64,000 nucleotides of DNA from the NCBI RefSeq assembly GCF_020786625.1, contig NZ_JAJGRC010000004.1, forward strand, positions 186,001 to 250,000, read 5' to 3'. Position 1 is the stretch's first letter. Each line of letters opens with the position of its first letter. Shown piece after piece: positions 44,747-56,796 of the stretch. The notes under the pieces were generated by a model. It made no database searches and had not been told where the DNA came from. It was given only the letters and a program-made list of their open reading frames with translations. Made by a program: the position numbers and the translations under genes. This DNA is from Salinicoccus sp. RF5 (lineage in GTDB: Bacteria; Bacillota; Bacilli; Staphylococcales; Salinicoccaceae).

Positions 44747-45025
44747 ATGGCTCGCAGTCTTAAAAAAGGACCTTTTGTTGACGATCACCTCATGAAGAAG
44801 GTAGAAAAGCTCAACGAAGATAACAAAAAAAGTGTAATCAAAACTTGGTCACGTCGCTCCACAATCTTCCCTAATTTCATCGGTCATACAATCGCTGTAT
44901 ATGACGGACGCAAGCATGTGCCGGTCTATGTTACAGAAGATATGGTCGGTCATAAACTTGGAGAATTCGCTCCAACAAGAACGTTCAAAGGGCACGGAAA
45001 CGACGACAAGAAAACTAGACGATAA
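44747..45025 (+). CDS. rpsS: 30S ribosomal protein S19
   Basis: 92 aa; starts [20 protein letters not shown] and contains [22 protein letters not shown]19 is in the 30S head near the A-site finger bridge. The ATG at 44747 follows AAGGAGG; an earlier in-frame ATG runs through the hairpin and is rejected. Confidence 0.97.
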   Translation: MARSLKKGPFVDDHLMKKVEKLNEDNKKSVIKTWSRRSTIFPNFIGHTIAVYDGRKHVPVYVTEDMVGHKLGEFAPTRTFKGHGNDDKKTRR

Positions 45026-45056
45026 GGGATAAGACGGAATAAAGGAGGAACGAAAG

Positions 45057-45440
45057 ATGCAAGCGAAAGCAGTCGCAAAAACAGTTAGAATTGCTCCTCG
45101 TAAAGCGAGAATGGTTCTTGACCTCATTCGCGGTAAAGAAGTCGGAGAAGCAATCGCAATTCTTAAACTAACGAATAAAAGAACTTCGCCAGTAGTTGAA
45201 AAGTTGATCAAATCAGCTGTAGCCAATGCTGAACATAACTATGACATGGATATCGACAGCCTATATATTTCTGAAGCGTATGCTAACGAAGGCCCGACAT
45301 TGAAACGTTTCCGTCCACGTGCACAAGGCCGTGCGACAAAGATCAATAAACGTACAAGTCATATCACTATTGTAGTTTCAGAGCCTGCTGAAGAAGAGGT
45401 TCAGGAAACAGAAGAAACAAAAGTAGAAGAGAACGCATAA
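45057..45440 (+). CDS. rplV: 50S ribosomal protein L22
   Basis: 127 aa. Core [20 protein letters not shown] and [18 protein letters not shown] form the tunnel-lining hairpin. The C terminus has an extra acidic tail of about 20 residues ([18 protein letters not shown]) beyond the conserved core. Confidence 0.97.
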   Translation: MQAKAVAKTVRIAPRKARMVLDLIRGKEVGEAIAILKLTNKRTSPVVEKLIKSAVANAEHNYDMDIDSLYISEAYANEGPTLKRFRPRAQGRATKINKRTSHITIVVSEPAEEEVQETEETKVEENA

Positions 45441-45461
45441 AATCACAAGGAGGGAATTAAT

Positions 45462-46106
45462 TTGGGTCAGAAGATAAATCCTATTGGGCTTCGTACAGGC
45501 ATCATCCGTGATTGGGAGGCGAAATGGTACGCAGAGAAAGACTTTGCAGACCTGCTGCACGAAGACCTCAAAGTTCGTGAATATATCGAAAAAAATCTTA
45601 AAGACGCAGCTATTTCCAAAGTGGAAATCGAGCGTGCGGCCAACCGTGTGAACATTGCGCTTCATACTGGCAAACCAGGAATGGTAATCGGTAAAGGCGG
45701 TAGCGAAATCGACAAGCTCCGTACTGCCCTGACAAACCTTACAGGCAAAAAAATCCACATCAATGTCGTAGAAGTCAAGAAAGTCGACATGGATGCGAAG
45801 CTTGTTGCTGAGAATATTGCACGTCAACTCGAAAACCGTGTATCTTTCCGTAGAGCACAAAAACAAGTACTTCAAAGAGCGATGAGAGCTGGAGCTAAAG
45901 GTATTAAAACTCAAGTTTCAGGCCGTCTCGGTGGCGCAGATATCGCACGTTCTGAAGGATACAGTGAAGGAACAGTTCCACTGCATACTCTTCGTGCAGA
46001 CATAGACTATGCACATGAAGAAGCAGATACAACATACGGTAAACTCGGTGTTAAAGTATGGATCTACCGTGGAGAAGTTCTTCCTGTCAAGAATGACAAA
46101 AAGTAA
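45462..46106 (+). CDS. rpsC: 30S ribosomal protein S3
   Basis: 214 aa. Starts [19 protein letters not shown] domain motif [14 protein letters not shown]. Forms part of the mRNA entry helicase. The start is TTG with AAGGAGGG upstream; protein length and start match Staphylococcus. Confidence 0.97.
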   Translation: MGQKINPIGLRTGIIRDWEAKWYAEKDFADLLHEDLKVREYIEKNLKDAAISKVEIERAANRVNIALHTGKPGMVIGKGGSEIDKLRTALTNLTGKKIHINVVEVKKVDMDAKLVAENIARQLENRVSFRRAQKQVLQRAMRAGAKGIKTQVSGRLGGADIARSEGYSEGTVPLHTLRADIDYAHEEADTTYGKLGVKVWIYRGEVLPVKNDKK

Positions 46107-46121
46107 AGGAGGAAATTAACA

Positions 46122-46556
46122 ATGCTATTACCTAAAAGAGTAAAATACCGTCGTCAACACCGTCCGGACACAAAAGGACGCGCTAAAGGCGGAACTGAAG
46201 TGAGTTTCGGTGAATACGGCCTGCAGGCGACAACGACTGCCTGGGTTACATCCAGACAGATTGAAGCAGCGCGTATCGCCATGACACGTTATATGAAGCG
46301 TGGCGGTAAAGTATGGATCAACATCTTCCCGCACACACCATATACTAAAAAGCCATTGGAAGTACGTATGGGTTCAGGTAAAGGTGCTGTAGAAGGCTGG
46401 ATGGCTGTAGTGAAACCTGGCCGTGTAATGTTTGAAGTTGCAGGTGTCCCGGAAGAGGTTGCTAGAGAAGCGCTTCGTCTTGCGAGCCACAAACTTCCAG
46501 TAAAGACTAAAATCGTTAAACGTGAAGAATTAGGTGGTGATACGAATGAAAGCTAA
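46122..46556 (+). CDS. rplP: 50S ribosomal protein L16
   Basis: 144 aa. [20 protein letters not shown] and [20 protein letters not shown] are L16 signatures. Located near the A-tRNA elbow. Overlaps rpmC by 11 bases. Confidence 0.97.
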   Translation: MLLPKRVKYRRQHRPDTKGRAKGGTEVSFGEYGLQATTTAWVTSRQIEAARIAMTRYMKRGGKVWINIFPHTPYTKKPLEVRMGSGKGAVEGWMAVVKPGRVMFEVAGVPEEVAREALRLASHKLPVKTKIVKREELGGDTNES

Positions 46557-46755
46557 TGAAATCCGTGATCTGACAACATCTGAAATAGAAAATAACGTCA
46601 AAGAACTGAAGGAAGAACTCTTCAACCTACGCTTTCAACTAGCTACTGGTCAGCTAGAGAACACTTCTCGTATCAAAGAGGTTAGAAAAACTATCGCAAG
46701 AATGAAAACAACTATCCGCGAGAGAGAGCTCAGCGAAGCGAAAGCAAACCAATAA
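46546..46755 (+). CDS. rpmC: 50S ribosomal protein L29
   Basis: 69 aa helical hairpin, [20 protein letters not shown] and [20 protein letters not shown]. The ATG at 46546 follows GGTGGTG inside rplP. Binds at the tunnel exit next to L23. Confidence 0.96.
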   Translation: MKANEIRDLTTSEIENNVKELKEELFNLRFQLATGQLENTSRIKEVRKTIARMKTTIRERELSEAKANQ

Positions 46756-46776
46756 TATTAGAGGGAGGCTCACATA

Positions 46777-47040
46777 GTGGAAGGTAAAAACGAACGTAAA
46801 GTTTACCAGGGTCGCGTAGTATCCGACAAGATGGATAAGACGATTACAGTGGTTGTCGAAACACAAAAGAGACATCCGATCATTGGCAAACGTGTAAAAT
46901 ACTCTAAAAAATACAAAGCGCATGATGAGAACAACAGTGCAAAGATGGGCGATATCGTAAGAATCGAAGAAACACGTCCATTGTCTGCAACTAAACGTTT
47001 CCGCCTCGTGGAAATTGTTGAAGAATCAGTTATCATCTAA
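46777..47040 (+). CDS. rpsQ: 30S ribosomal protein S17
   Basis: 87 aa OB-fold protein; [20 protein letters not shown] and [16 protein letters not shown]. The start is GTG, eight bases after GGGAGG. Confidence 0.97.
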   Translation: MEGKNERKVYQGRVVSDKMDKTITVVVETQKRHPIIGKRVKYSKKYKAHDENNSAKMGDIVRIEETRPLSATKRFRLVEIVEESVII

Positions 47041-47054
47041 ACAATTGAAGATAA

Positions 47055-47438
<384 letters not shown>

Positions 47439-47468
47439 TCCACATTTAAACAAGGAGGTGCGATTCCC

Positions 47469-47801
47469 ATGCACGTAAGATCTGGAGACAAAGTCGTTGT
47501 AATCAGCGGTAAAGATAAAGGTAAAGAGGGCACTGTGCTCAAAGCCATCCCTTCCAAAGACCGCGTAGTCGTTGAAGGTGTCAATATGATGAAGAAACAT
47601 CTCAAACCTTCACAGATGAACCCTGAAGGCGGCATCCTCGAAACAGAGGCGGCTATCCACGTATCCAACGTAATGCACGTTGACCCTGAATCAGGAGAAC
47701 GCACTCGTATCCGTCATGAAATCAAAGAAGACGGAACTAAAGTGAGAGTTGCTGTAAAGTCAGGAAAAGAAATTCCAACTGTACAATACGACAAAAATTA
47801 A
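47469..47801 (+). CDS. rplX: 50S ribosomal protein L24
   Basis: 110 aa, a few residues longer than the ~103-105 of close relatives. KOW motif: [20 protein letters not shown]. An assembly initiator at the tunnel exit side. AAGGAGG precedes the ATG. Confidence 0.97.
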   Translation: MHVRSGDKVVVISGKDKGKEGTVLKAIPSKDRVVVEGVNMMKKHLKPSQMNPEGGILETEAAIHVSNVMHVDPESGERTRIRHEIKEDGTKVRVAVKSGKEIPTVQYDKN

Positions 47802-47826
47802 TTAGCAATGGAAGGAGGTCCATACA

Positions 47827-48366
47827 GTGGCACGTTTAAAAGAAAGATACAATGAAGAAATCAAAAATGAACTTGTTAATAAATTCAACTACTCTTCCGT
47901 CATGGAAGTGCCTAGGATCGAAAAGATCGTAGTCAACATGGGTGTTGGCGAAGCAGTTCAAAACGCTAAAGTTCTTGATACTGCAGTAGAAGAATTGGAA
48001 GCAATTACAGGTCAGAAGCCGGTAATCACAAAAGCTAAGAAATCTATCGCGACATTCAGACTTCGTGAAGGTATGCCGATTGGAGCCAAAGTTACTCTTC
48101 GTGGGGAAAGAATGTACGATTTCCTGGACAAACTGGTTTCAGTATCCCTCCCACGCGTAAGAGACTTCAGAGGTATTTCCAAGAAGGCGTTTGATGGACG
48201 CGGCAACTACACACTCGGTGTAAAAGAACAGCTCATCTTCCCTGAGATCGACTATGACAAAGTATCCAAAGTAAGAGGTATGGATATTGTTGTCGTTACA
48301 ACAGCGAACACAGATGAAGAAGCACGCGAGCTGCTCACTCAGTTCGGAATGCCATTTCAAAAGTAA
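47827..48366 (+). CDS. rplE: 50S ribosomal protein L5
   Basis: 179 aa, usual length. [18 protein letters not shown] and [20 protein letters not shown] are typical. Binds 5S rRNA and contacts P-tRNA. Start is GTG after GGAGG. Confidence 0.98.
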   Translation: MARLKERYNEEIKNELVNKFNYSSVMEVPRIEKIVVNMGVGEAVQNAKVLDTAVEELEAITGQKPVITKAKKSIATFRLREGMPIGAKVTLRGERMYDFLDKLVSVSLPRVRDFRGISKKAFDGRGNYTLGVKEQLIFPEIDYDKVSKVRGMDIVVVTTANTDEEARELLTQFGMPFQK

Positions 48367-48373
48367 GCTATAA

Positions 48374-48571
<198 letters not shown>

Positions 48572-48601
48572 TCGCCATAAATTGAAAGGAGGCAATTAGT
48601 A

Positions 48602-49000
48602 ATGACAATCTCAGATCCAATTGCAGATATGCTGACGCGCATTAGGAATGCGAATATCGTGAGGCATGAAACACTGGAGATTCCTGCATCCAACATCAAA
48701 AAGGAAATTGCAGAGATTCTTAAAACAGAAGGTTTTGTAAAAAATGTAGAATATATCGAAGACGACAAACAAGGCGTCATCCGTGTATTCCTTAAATATG
48801 GTAGCAAGAACGAAAGAGTCATCACTGGTTTGAAGCGTATCTCCAAGCCTGGCCTTAGGGTATACGCAAGAAGAGAAGAGCTGCCGAAGGTCCTCAATGG
48901 CCTGGGTATCGCACTGATCTCAACATCAGAAGGTGTGCTTACGGATAAAGAAGCACGCAAGAGAAATATCGGCGGGGAAGTTCTCGCATACGTTTGGTAA
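48602..49000 (+). CDS. rpsH: 30S ribosomal protein S8
   Basis: 132 aa. Starts [19 protein letters not shown] and ends [17 protein letters not shown]. Binds the central domain of 16S rRNA; in E. coli it represses the spc operon. AAAGGAGG precedes the ATG. Confidence 0.98.
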   Translation: MTISDPIADMLTRIRNANIVRHETLEIPASNIKKEIAEILKTEGFVKNVEYIEDDKQGVIRVFLKYGSKNERVITGLKRISKPGLRVYARREELPKVLNGLGIALISTSEGVLTDKEARKRNIGGEVLAYVW

Positions 49001-49024
49001 TGAATTAACAGGAGGTGTAAACAA

Positions 49025-49561
49025 ATGAGCCGTGTAGGTAAACGTATTATTGAAATACCAAGTGATGTTACAGTTGATATTGATGGATCCACAGTTACAG
49101 TCAAAGGACCTAAAGGTGAACTGGTAAACACGTTTAACGAAGAAATGACTTATGAATTGGAAGACAACACACTTCAGGTCGTAAGGCCAAGTGATTCCAA
49201 GGATCATCGCACAAACCATGGTACAACACGTGCATTGATCAACAATATGGTTGTCGGAGTATCCCAAGGATTCTCCAGAGAGCTTGAGCTTGTTGGTGTC
49301 GGTTACCGTGCGCAGATGCAGGGTAAGAAATTGGTACTCAATGTTGGGCTTTCTCACCCGGTTGAATTCGAACCTTCCGAGGACCTTTCCATCTCAGTGG
49401 ATGGCAATACGAACGTCAAAGTTGAAGGCATCAACAAAGAAAGTGTTGGAGCTCTTGCTTCCAAGATCCGTTCCGTACGTCCACCTGAACCGTACAAAGG
49501 GAAAGGTATCCGTTACAAAGGCGAACAAGTACGCCGTAAAGAAGGAAAAACTGGTAAATAA
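49025..49561 (+). CDS. rplF: 50S ribosomal protein L6
   Basis: 178 aa. Starts [21 protein letters not shown]-terminal [20 protein letters not shown] is the family signature. Lies near the factor-binding site. AGGAGGTG precedes the ATG. Confidence 0.98.
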   Translation: MSRVGKRIIEIPSDVTVDIDGSTVTVKGPKGELVNTFNEEMTYELEDNTLQVVRPSDSKDHRTNHGTTRALINNMVVGVSQGFSRELELVGVGYRAQMQGKKLVLNVGLSHPVEFEPSEDLSISVDGNTNVKVEGINKESVGALASKIRSVRPPEPYKGKGIRYKGEQVRRKEGKTGK

Positions 49562-49587
49562 TTAATTAAAGTGAGGAGTGAACATCA

Positions 49588-49950
49588 ATGATCGCTAGGA
49601 TTGATAAAAATAAAGTGCGTCAAAAAAGACATCAGCGCGTGCGCAGCAGACTTTCTGGCACATCAGAAAGACCACGTCTTAATGTCTATCGCTCTAACAA
49701 GCATATCTATGCTCAAGTGATTGATGACAGTCAGCAGACGACATTGGCAAGTGCTTCTACACAAGATGCTGATTTCAAGAATGAAATTGGATCCAATGTA
49801 GACGCAGCTGCTGAAGTAGGCGCACTGATAGCTAAACGTGCCAAAGAAAAAGGCGTAGAAAGCGTAGTATTCGACCGCGGTGGTTATCTATATCACGGAC
49901 GTGTGAAAGCACTCGCAGAAGCTGCACGTGAAAACGGTCTGCAATTCTAA
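49588..49950 (+). CDS. rplR: 50S ribosomal protein L18
   Basis: 120 aa. [20 protein letters not shown] and [20 protein letters not shown] are L18 signatures. Binds 5S rRNA with L5. The ribosome binding site GTGAGGAGTG precedes the ATG. Confidence 0.98.
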   Translation: MIARIDKNKVRQKRHQRVRSRLSGTSERPRLNVYRSNKHIYAQVIDDSQQTTLASASTQDADFKNEIGSNVDAAAEVGALIAKRAKEKGVESVVFDRGGYLYHGRVKALAEAARENGLQF

Positions 49951-49971
49951 TAGAAGGAGGGAATAACATTT

Positions 49972-50472
49972 ATGGCTCGTAGAGAAGAGAAAGTACAGGA
50001 ATTCGAAGAGCGCGTTGTTACAATCAACCGTATCGCTAAAGTTGTAAAAGGTGGACGTCGTTTCCGTTTCTCTGCACTTGTTGTAGTAGGAGACAAAAAA
50101 GGACGTGTAGGCTTTGGTACAGGTAAAGCCCAAGAGGTGCCTGAAGCAATCAAAAAAGCAATCGAAGCTGCTAAGAAAGACCTTATCGAAGTACCACTCG
50201 TAGACGGTACTATCCCACACGAAATCATTGGACGTTTCAGCTCCGGCAGAGTATTCATGAAACCTGCAGCCCCTGGTACAGGTGTTATCGCTGGTGGACC
50301 GGTCCGTGCCGTACTCGAACTTGCAGGAGTTTCCGACATCTTGAGCAAGTCTCTTGGTGCTAACACTCCGATCAATGTTGTTCGTGCAACAATGACAGGC
50401 CTTACTGAACTTAAAAGCGCAGAAGAAGTTGCTAAATTGCGCGGCAAATCAGTAGAAGAGCTACAAAATTAA
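49972..50472 (+). CDS. rpsE: 30S ribosomal protein S5
   Basis: 166 aa. dsRNA-binding-like N domain with [20 protein letters not shown] and C domain with [18 protein letters not shown]. Works in decoding fidelity. AAGGAGGG precedes the ATG. Confidence 0.98.
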   Translation: MARREEKVQEFEERVVTINRIAKVVKGGRRFRFSALVVVGDKKGRVGFGTGKAQEVPEAIKKAIEAAKKDLIEVPLVDGTIPHEIIGRFSSGRVFMKPAAPGTGVIAGGPVRAVLELAGVSDILSKSLGANTPINVVRATMTGLTELKSAEEVAKLRGKSVEELQN

Positions 50473-50488
50473 GGAGGGATTTACAGAC

Positions 50489-50668
50489 ATGGCTAAAGTT
50501 AAAATCACCCTCAAAAAAAGCTTGATCGGGAGATCTGAGACGCAGAGAAGAACAGTTGCTTCCCTCGGACTCAGAAAGCTCCAACAATCGGTCGAGCTTG
50601 AAGATACACCTCAGCTCAGAGGTCAGGTTGAGAAAGTCAGCCACTTAGTTTCAGTAGAAGAAAAATAA
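50489..50668 (+). CDS. rpmD: 50S ribosomal protein L30
   Basis: 59 aa. Starts [20 protein letters not shown], continues [20 protein letters not shown] and [13 protein letters not shown], the complete L30 pattern. Sits between rpsE and rplO as in all Bacilli. AAGGAGGG precedes the ATG. Confidence 0.97.
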   Translation: MAKVKITLKKSLIGRSETQRRTVASLGLRKLQQSVELEDTPQLRGQVEKVSHLVSVEEK

Positions 50669-50695
50669 TGATATTATGATATAGGAGGTGCAAGG

Positions 50696-51136
50696 ATGAA
50701 ATTACATGAAATGAAACCAGTAGAAGGTGCGCGTAAGAACCGCAATCGTGTAGGTCGTGGTATGTCTTCTGGTAACGGTAAGACATCTGCACGCGGTCAT
50801 AATGGTCAGAATTCACGTTCCGGTGGCGGAGTTGGACCAACATTCGAAGGTGGACAGCTTCCACTTTTCCGTCGTATCCCAAAACGTGGATTTACGAACA
50901 TTAACCGTAAAGAATACGCAGTGCTTAACCTGGACGATCTGAATCGTTTCGAAGACGGCACTGAAGTTACACCTGAAATGCTGAAAGAAAATGGTATTGT
51001 TAAGAATGCAAAATCTGGAATCAAAGTACTCGGCAATGGTACTCTTGAGAAGAAATTAACAATCAAAGCTCATAAGTTTTCTGGTTCAGCTGCTAAAGCA
51101 ATTGAGGAACAGGGCGGAAGCTACGAGGTGATCTAA
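50696..51136 (+). CDS. rplO: 50S ribosomal protein L15
   Basis: 146 aa. Gly/Arg-rich N terminus ([20 protein letters not shown]) and [17 protein letters not shown]. Stop overlaps the secY start by one base, coupling their translation. AGGAGGTG precedes the ATG. Confidence 0.98.
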   Translation: MKLHEMKPVEGARKNRNRVGRGMSSGNGKTSARGHNGQNSRSGGGVGPTFEGGQLPLFRRIPKRGFTNINRKEYAVLNLDDLNRFEDGTEVTPEMLKENGIVKNAKSGIKVLGNGTLEKKLTIKAHKFSGSAAKAIEEQGGSYEVI

Positions 51137-52434
51137 TGCTCGGCACGTTATCCAATTTCTTTAGAATTAAAGAAATCCGCAGTAAAATTCTTTTTACTTT
51201 GGCAATGCTCGTCATTTTCAAGATCGGCACATATATACCGGTTCCAGGTGTGGATCCGAGTGTGTTCGACATGGGGGCAGGCCAACAGGGCGTGCTGGAT
51301 CTTATGAACACCTTCGGTGGTGGCGCACTGATGAACTTCTCCATTCTTGCCATGGGCATCATGCCCTACATTACAGCATCAATCGTGGTGCAGCTCCTGC
51401 AGATGGATGTTGTACCGAAGTTTGCTGAATGGGCAAAGCAGGGTGAAGTCGGAAGACGCAAGCTCAGTCAATTTACACGGTATTTCACGATCATACTTGC
51501 GTTCATACAATCGTTGGGAATGTCCTTTGCTTTCAACCAGATGTTCGAAGGTATGCTCCTGGATAATAGTAATATTGGCTCCTACCTGCTCATTGCACTC
51601 GTGCTCACAACAGGAACAGCCTTCCTGATGTGGCTGGGAGAACAGATTACGACACATGGTGTCGGAAATGGTATCTCAATCATCATCTTTGCAGGTATAC
51701 TCAGCGTTCTGCCAAGCGCAATCATTCAGCTCTACCAGCAGAAATTCGTCGGTGCAGATGATACGACGATGGCAGTGCTGCAGATGGTTGGACTCATCAT
51801 CATGCTCATACTGATTACAGCCTTTGCTGTATTCATACTGCAGGCTGTGCGTAAAATTCCGGTACAATATGCCAAACGTCAACGAACTTCATCACAATTG
51901 GCACCACAATCGACATTCCTGCCGCTCAAGGTCAACCCGGCAGGGGTAATTCCGGTCATCTTTGCGATGGCATTTTTCATGCTCCCGCAGACGCTGACAC
52001 TATTCTTCCCTGATGCCAACTGGGCCCAGACGATCGCAAGATTCGCTGATCCGTCCGATTGGATAGGAATGATCTTTTATGTTGCCCTGATCATTGCATT
52101 TACGTACTTCTATTCATTTGTCCAGGTCAATCCTGAAAAGATGGCAGACAACCTTAAGAAGCAGGGAAGTTACGTACCTGGCATCCGTCCGGGTAGGAAC
52201 ACCCAAGACTACATTACGTCTGTATTATATAGGCTCGTATTTGTAGGCTCACTCTTCCTGGCCGGCATTTCCATCCTGCCACTTCTTATTACGAAGTTCA
52301 TGGATCTGCCGCAAGCGATTCAAATTGGAGGTACGAGTCTTCTGATTGTCATTGGTGTTGCACTTGAAACCATGAAACAGTTGGAAGCACAAGCAAACCA
52401 AAGAGAATACCGCGGTTTTAGAAAGCGTAGGTAG
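51136..52434 (+). CDS. secY: Protein translocase subunit SecY
   Basis: 432 aa, ten membrane helices; channel of the Sec translocon. Signatures include [14 protein letters not shown] near TM1 and the plug, [15 protein letters not shown] (TM2), [15 protein letters not shown], and the cytosolic loop [15 protein letters not shown]; it ends with [10 protein letters not shown]. Normal length. It is the usual junction gene between spc genes and adk. Confidence 0.98.
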   Translation: MLGTLSNFFRIKEIRSKILFTLAMLVIFKIGTYIPVPGVDPSVFDMGAGQQGVLDLMNTFGGGALMNFSILAMGIMPYITASIVVQLLQMDVVPKFAEWAKQGEVGRRKLSQFTRYFTIILAFIQSLGMSFAFNQMFEGMLLDNSNIGSYLLIALVLTTGTAFLMWLGEQITTHGVGNGISIIIFAGILSVLPSAIIQLYQQKFVGADDTTMAVLQMVGLIIMLILITAFAVFILQAVRKIPVQYAKRQRTSSQLAPQSTFLPLKVNPAGVIPVIFAMAFFMLPQTLTLFFPDANWAQTIARFADPSDWIGMIFYVALIIAFTYFYSFVQVNPEKMADNLKKQGSYVPGIRPGRNTQDYITSVLYRLVFVGSLFLAGISILPLLITKFMDLPQAIQIGGTSLLIVIGVALETMKQLEAQANQREYRGFRKRR

Positions 52435-53094
<660 letters not shown>

Positions 53095-53245
53095 GTATAT
53101 TCACCTCTTCAGACACTTCTGAGTGAATGTTGCTTGTATTATAACGAAAAATATCCAAGTTCATATTTTGACGTTAAGTGTAGTCTATCTTCACCTGAAG
53201 TGGATTTCTAATATAGATTAGAATGCTGTAAAGGGGGAATTTGAA
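53095..53245 (+). other. Gap between adk and infA with a hairpin
   Basis: Other Bacilli have map here; this gap has no gene, as in Staphylococcus. An inverted repeat at 53099-53128 (ATTCAC/GTGAAT with inner TCAGA/TCTGA) lacks a T-run. A TATTATAA near 53137 could be a -10 for an internal promoter, but no good -35 was seen. Confidence 0.5.
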
Positions 53246-53464
53246 ATGAGTAAACAAGATGTTATCGAGCTGGAAGGCACAGTGCTTGACACATTGCCGA
53301 ATGCTATGTTCAAAGTGGAACTTGAAAATGGGCATGAGATTCTCGCCCATGTTTCAGGGAAAATCCGTATGAACTATATACGTATTCTTCCTGGCGATAA
53401 AGTAACAGTCGAAATGTCACCATATGATCTAACACGTGGCAGAATCACTTATCGTTTTAAATAA
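53246..53464 (+). CDS. infA: Translation initiation factor IF-1
   Basis: 72 aa, exact family length. OB-fold; [20 protein letters not shown] and [20 protein letters not shown] are diagnostic. Occupies the A site during initiation. GGGGG precedes the ATG. Confidence 0.98.
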   Translation: MSKQDVIELEGTVLDTLPNAMFKVELENGHEILAHVSGKIRMNYIRILPGDKVTVEMSPYDLTRGRITYRFK

Positions 53465-53608
<144 letters not shown>

Positions 53609-53632
53609 ATTATAAAATCGGAGGTGTAACAT

Positions 53633-53998
53633 ATGGCTCGTATTGCAGGAGTAGACGTACCACGTGAAAAACGTGTCGTAATCTCTCTCACTTATATTTA
53701 CGGTATCGGCAGCTCAAGAGCGGCAGAAATCCTTGAAAAAGCAGGTGTATCTGAAAGTACACGTGTAAGGGATCTTACTGAAGACGAACTGAACAAAATC
53801 CGTGAAGTCGTCGACACGTACAAGATTGAAGGTGACCTCCGTCGTGAGCAGAACCTTAATATCAAGCGTCTGATGGAGATTGCTTCCTACAGGGGAATCC
53901 GTCACCGTCGTGGACTGCCAGTTCGTGGACAGCATACCAAAAACAATGCCCGTACACGTAAAGGTCCAGTTAAAACAGTTGCGAACAAGAAGAAATAA
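53633..53998 (+). CDS. rpsM: 30S ribosomal protein S13
   Basis: 121 aa. [20 protein letters not shown] and [20 protein letters not shown] are diagnostic. Bridges the 30S head and 50S. Confidence 0.98.
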   Translation: MARIAGVDVPREKRVVISLTYIYGIGSSRAAEILEKAGVSESTRVRDLTEDELNKIREVVDTYKIEGDLRREQNLNIKRLMEIASYRGIRHRRGLPVRGQHTKNNARTRKGPVKTVANKKK

Positions 53999-54020
53999 TT
54001 AGGGAAAAGGAGGAGAAAAA

Positions 54021-54410
54021 ATGGCTCGTAGACAACAAACACGTAAACGTAAAGTGAAAAAGAATATTGACTCCGGTATCGCGCATATCCGTTCAACATT
54101 CAACAACACAATTGTAACTATCACTGACGATTTTGGTAACGCACTGTCATGGTCATCAGCAGGTGCACTTGGTTTCAGAGGTTCTAAGAAATCTACACCA
54201 TTCGCTGCACAGATGGCTTCAGAAACAGCTTCCAAAGCGGCAATGGAACACGGACTCAAAACTGTCGAAGTTACAGTAAAAGGTCCAGGGGCAGGTCGTG
54301 AATCAGCAATCCGCGCACTCCAATCTGCAGGTCTTGAAATTACAGCAATCAAAGATGTCACTCCTGTACCACACAATGGCTGCCGTCCGCCTAAACGTCG
54401 CCGTGTATAA
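54021..54410 (+). CDS. rpsK: 30S ribosomal protein S11
   Basis: 129 aa. Contains [20 protein letters not shown] and ends [10 protein letters not shown], as the family requires. Forms the platform with S7. AAGGAGG precedes the ATG. Confidence 0.98.
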   Translation: MARRQQTRKRKVKKNIDSGIAHIRSTFNNTIVTITDDFGNALSWSSAGALGFRGSKKSTPFAAQMASETASKAAMEHGLKTVEVTVKGPGAGRESAIRALQSAGLEITAIKDVTPVPHNGCRPPKRRRV

Positions 54411-54497
54411 TTACTGGTCACAGGACAATTCCGAGTGTAATGTAAAACACATGGCTGCATAATATTTCCGGCGTTTAGAGGGAGGATAAGTAGACAA

Positions 54498-55442
54498 ATG
54501 ATAGAAATCGAAAAACCTAGAATTGAAACAGTCGAAGTATCGGAAGATTCTAAGTTTGGTAAGTTTGTTGTTGAACCTCTGGAAAGAGGATATGGAACAA
54601 CACTTGGAAACTCCTTGCGTCGCATTCTTTTATCATCATTACCTGGTGCGGCAGTCAAAACGATAGAAATAGAAAATGTACTGCATGAATTTTCTACAAT
54701 TGAAAATGTTGTGGAAGATGTTACAACAATCATCACAAACATCAAAAAGCTTGCACTCAAGATCTATTCCGAAGATGAAAAAGTTCTGGAAATCGACTTC
54801 AGTGGTGAAGGCATCGTCACAGCCGGCGACATCACCCACGACAGCGACGTTGAGATTTTGAACCGCGACCTGAAGATTGCAACAGTATCCAATGGTGGTC
54901 AGTTGAAGATCCGCATGATCGCAAATCGTGGCAGAGGTTATACCCTTGCAGAGGGCAATAACAAGAGTGATATGTCAATCGGTGTGATTCCGGTGGATTC
55001 GATCTATACACCAATCGAACGTGTCAACTATACAGTTGAAAACACGCGTGTTGGCCAGAAGACGAATTTCGACAAACTCACCCTGGATGTATGGACAGAT
55101 GGTTCCATCTCCCCGCAGGAAGGCATTTCCCTTGCTGCCAAAATCATGACAGAGCACCTGAACATCTTCGTCGGTCTGACTGATGAAGCTCAGAATGCAG
55201 AAATCATGATCGAGAAAGAAGAGGACCAGAAAGAGAAAGTGCTTGAAATGTCCATCGAGGAACTCGACCTGTCAGTACGTTCATACAACTGTCTGAAGCG
55301 TGCAGGCATCAACTCAGTACAGGAACTGACTGATAAGAGTGAAGCAGACATGATGAAGGTAAGGAATCTGGGACGCAAGTCTCTTGAAGAAGTTAAGTTT
55401 AAACTTGAGGACCTCGGTCTGGGGCTCCGTAAAGAAGACTGA
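54498..55442 (+). CDS. rpoA: DNA-directed RNA polymerase subunit alpha
   Basis: 314 aa, identical in length to Bacillus. N-terminal dimerisation domain starts [16 protein letters not shown], with [19 protein letters not shown]; the C-terminal domain (from about 245: [20 protein letters not shown], then [15 protein letters not shown]) contacts UP elements and activators. GGAGG precedes the ATG. An 87-base gap separates it from rpsK. Confidence 0.98.
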   Translation: MIEIEKPRIETVEVSEDSKFGKFVVEPLERGYGTTLGNSLRRILLSSLPGAAVKTIEIENVLHEFSTIENVVEDVTTIITNIKKLALKIYSEDEKVLEIDFSGEGIVTAGDITHDSDVEILNRDLKIATVSNGGQLKIRMIANRGRGYTLAEGNNKSDMSIGVIPVDSIYTPIERVNYTVENTRVGQKTNFDKLTLDVWTDGSISPQEGISLAAKIMTEHLNIFVGLTDEAQNAEIMIEKEEDQKEKVLEMSIEELDLSVRSYNCLKRAGINSVQELTDKSEADMMKVRNLGRKSLEEVKFKLEDLGLGLRKED

Positions 55443-55460
55443 TAAAGGAGGTAAATTGCA

Positions 55461-55856
55461 ATGGGCTACAGAAAACTAGGACGCACGTCCGACCAAAGAA
55501 AAGCGATGCTCCGTGATCTGGCAACATCCCTCATCGTGAGCGAACGCATTACAACAACTGAACAGAGAGCGAAGGAACTTCGCAGAGTGGTAGACAAACT
55601 GGTTACACTTGGCAAGCGTGGAGACCTCGCGTCTAGACGTCGTGCAGGACAGACAGTACGCAATGTCGAAATCGCAAATGAAGATGGTACTACACAGTAC
55701 GCACTTCAAAAGCTTTTTGATGATATTGCACCACGTTTTGAGGACCGCCAGGGCGGCTACACAAGCATCAAGAAGCTTGGTGAACGCCGTGGAGACGGTG
55801 CTGAACTCGTAATCATCGAATTCGTACAAGGCACTGCTGCGACTGAAGAAGCGTAA
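55461..55856 (+). CDS. rplQ: 50S ribosomal protein L17
   Basis: 131 aa, about ten residues longer than in Bacillus owing to the middle and the tail. Starts [20 protein letters not shown] and includes [17 protein letters not shown]. Last gene of the operon. AAGGAGG precedes the ATG. Confidence 0.97.
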   Translation: MGYRKLGRTSDQRKAMLRDLATSLIVSERITTTEQRAKELRRVVDKLVTLGKRGDLASRRRAGQTVRNVEIANEDGTTQYALQKLFDDIAPRFEDRQGGYTSIKKLGERRGDGAELVIIEFVQGTAATEEA

Positions 55857-55918
55857 TCTCTTATAAAAGCAGAATGAGTGTTACGATAATGTGGCCTGAG
55901 GGCCATATTGTCTAGCTC

Positions 55919-55985
55919 AACGTACCCTGCAGGCAATACTGAATCATCGCGCGACTCCCATGTGCAGGGTACGCGCTTTTTTATT
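55919..55985 (+). terminator. Long-loop terminator-like hairpin after rplQ
   Basis: CGTACCCTGCA (55921-55931) and TGCAGGGTACG (55963-55973) pair perfectly around a 31-base loop, followed by CGC and TTTTTT. Just before it, GTGGCC-TGAG-GGCCAT forms another small hairpin (about 55890-55907). It ends the ribosomal operon or may attenuate transcription into the ECF genes. Confidence 0.7.
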
Positions 55986-56007
55986 ACATAAAAATGGTGG
56001 TGGAGTT

Positions 56008-56796
56008 ATGATTGGTCTTGAAGATATAACCTATAGTTATCGGACAGGTGAATATAGAGCTTTGGATCATATCTCCCTGACCTTTCGGCGTGGGGAATGG
56101 GTCTCCATCATCGGACATAACGGCTCTGGCAAGAGTACACTCGTCAAAATACTCATGGGTATACTGAATGACTATGAAGGCACCATCACTGTCGATGGAG
56201 AAGTGCTGGATGATGAAAACCGTGCAGAACTGAGGAAGAAGTTTGCCATCGTCTTCCAGAACCCCGACAACCAGTTTGTCGGTGCGACGGTTGAAGATGA
56301 TGTGGCCTTCGGCCTTGAGAACAATGGCATCGAGAGGGAAGAGATGGTAAGGCGCACCGAGGAGGCGCTCAAGGCGGTCAATATGCTTGAATTCCGCGAC
56401 CATGAGCCCTCCAGGCTGTCGGGGGGACAGAAGCAGCGTGTAGCCATCGCAGGGGCTTTGGCAATGACACCTGAAGTGCTCATTCTGGATGAAGCGACTT
56501 CCATGATAGATCCGGAAGGCAGGCAGGAGGTCCTCGATATACTGAGAACCATCCACCATCAGGGAAAGACAACGCTCGTCTTCATCACACATGACCTGTC
56601 AGAGATTGAAGAGAGCGACCATGCCGTCATCATGAAGGATGGTCGTGTCATCAGTGAAGGTACGGTGGAGGAGATATATCAGGACACGGATGCGCTGGTG
56701 GCCAGCCGTCTGGTGCTGCCTTTCCATATGAAGCTGTCCAGGCAGCTCCTTGACGGTTCTTTCATGTCATACGATGAATTGGTGGAACGCCTATGA
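56008..56796 (+). CDS. ecfA1: ECF transporter energy-coupling ATPase EcfA1
   Basis: 262 aa. Walker A GHNGSGKST, signature RLSGGQKQRVAIAGALA, Walker B VLILDEATSMIDP, with the FQNPDNQFVGATVEDDVAFG Q-loop region typical of Ecf/CbiO ATPases. With EcfA2 and EcfT it powers vitamin uptake through separate S proteins. ATG at 56008 is used because GGTGG lies just upstream; a longer frame to 55960 runs through the terminator. Confidence 0.95.
   Translation: MIGLEDITYSYRTGEYRALDHISLTFRRGEWVSIIGHNGSGKSTLVKILMGILNDYEGTITVDGEVLDDENRAELRKKFAIVFQNPDNQFVGATVEDDVAFGLENNGIEREEMVRRTEEALKAVNMLEFRDHEPSRLSGGQKQRVAIAGALAMTPEVLILDEATSMIDPEGRQEVLDILRTIHHQGKTTLVFITHDLSEIEESDHAVIMKDGRVISEGTVEEIYQDTDALVASRLVLPFHMKLSRQLLDGSFMSYDELVERL

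Noticed and set aside
53095-53245. A degraded map gene between adk and infA
   Set aside because: Only 151 non-coding bases are present with no residual methionine aminopeptidase motif; staphylococci also lack map here.
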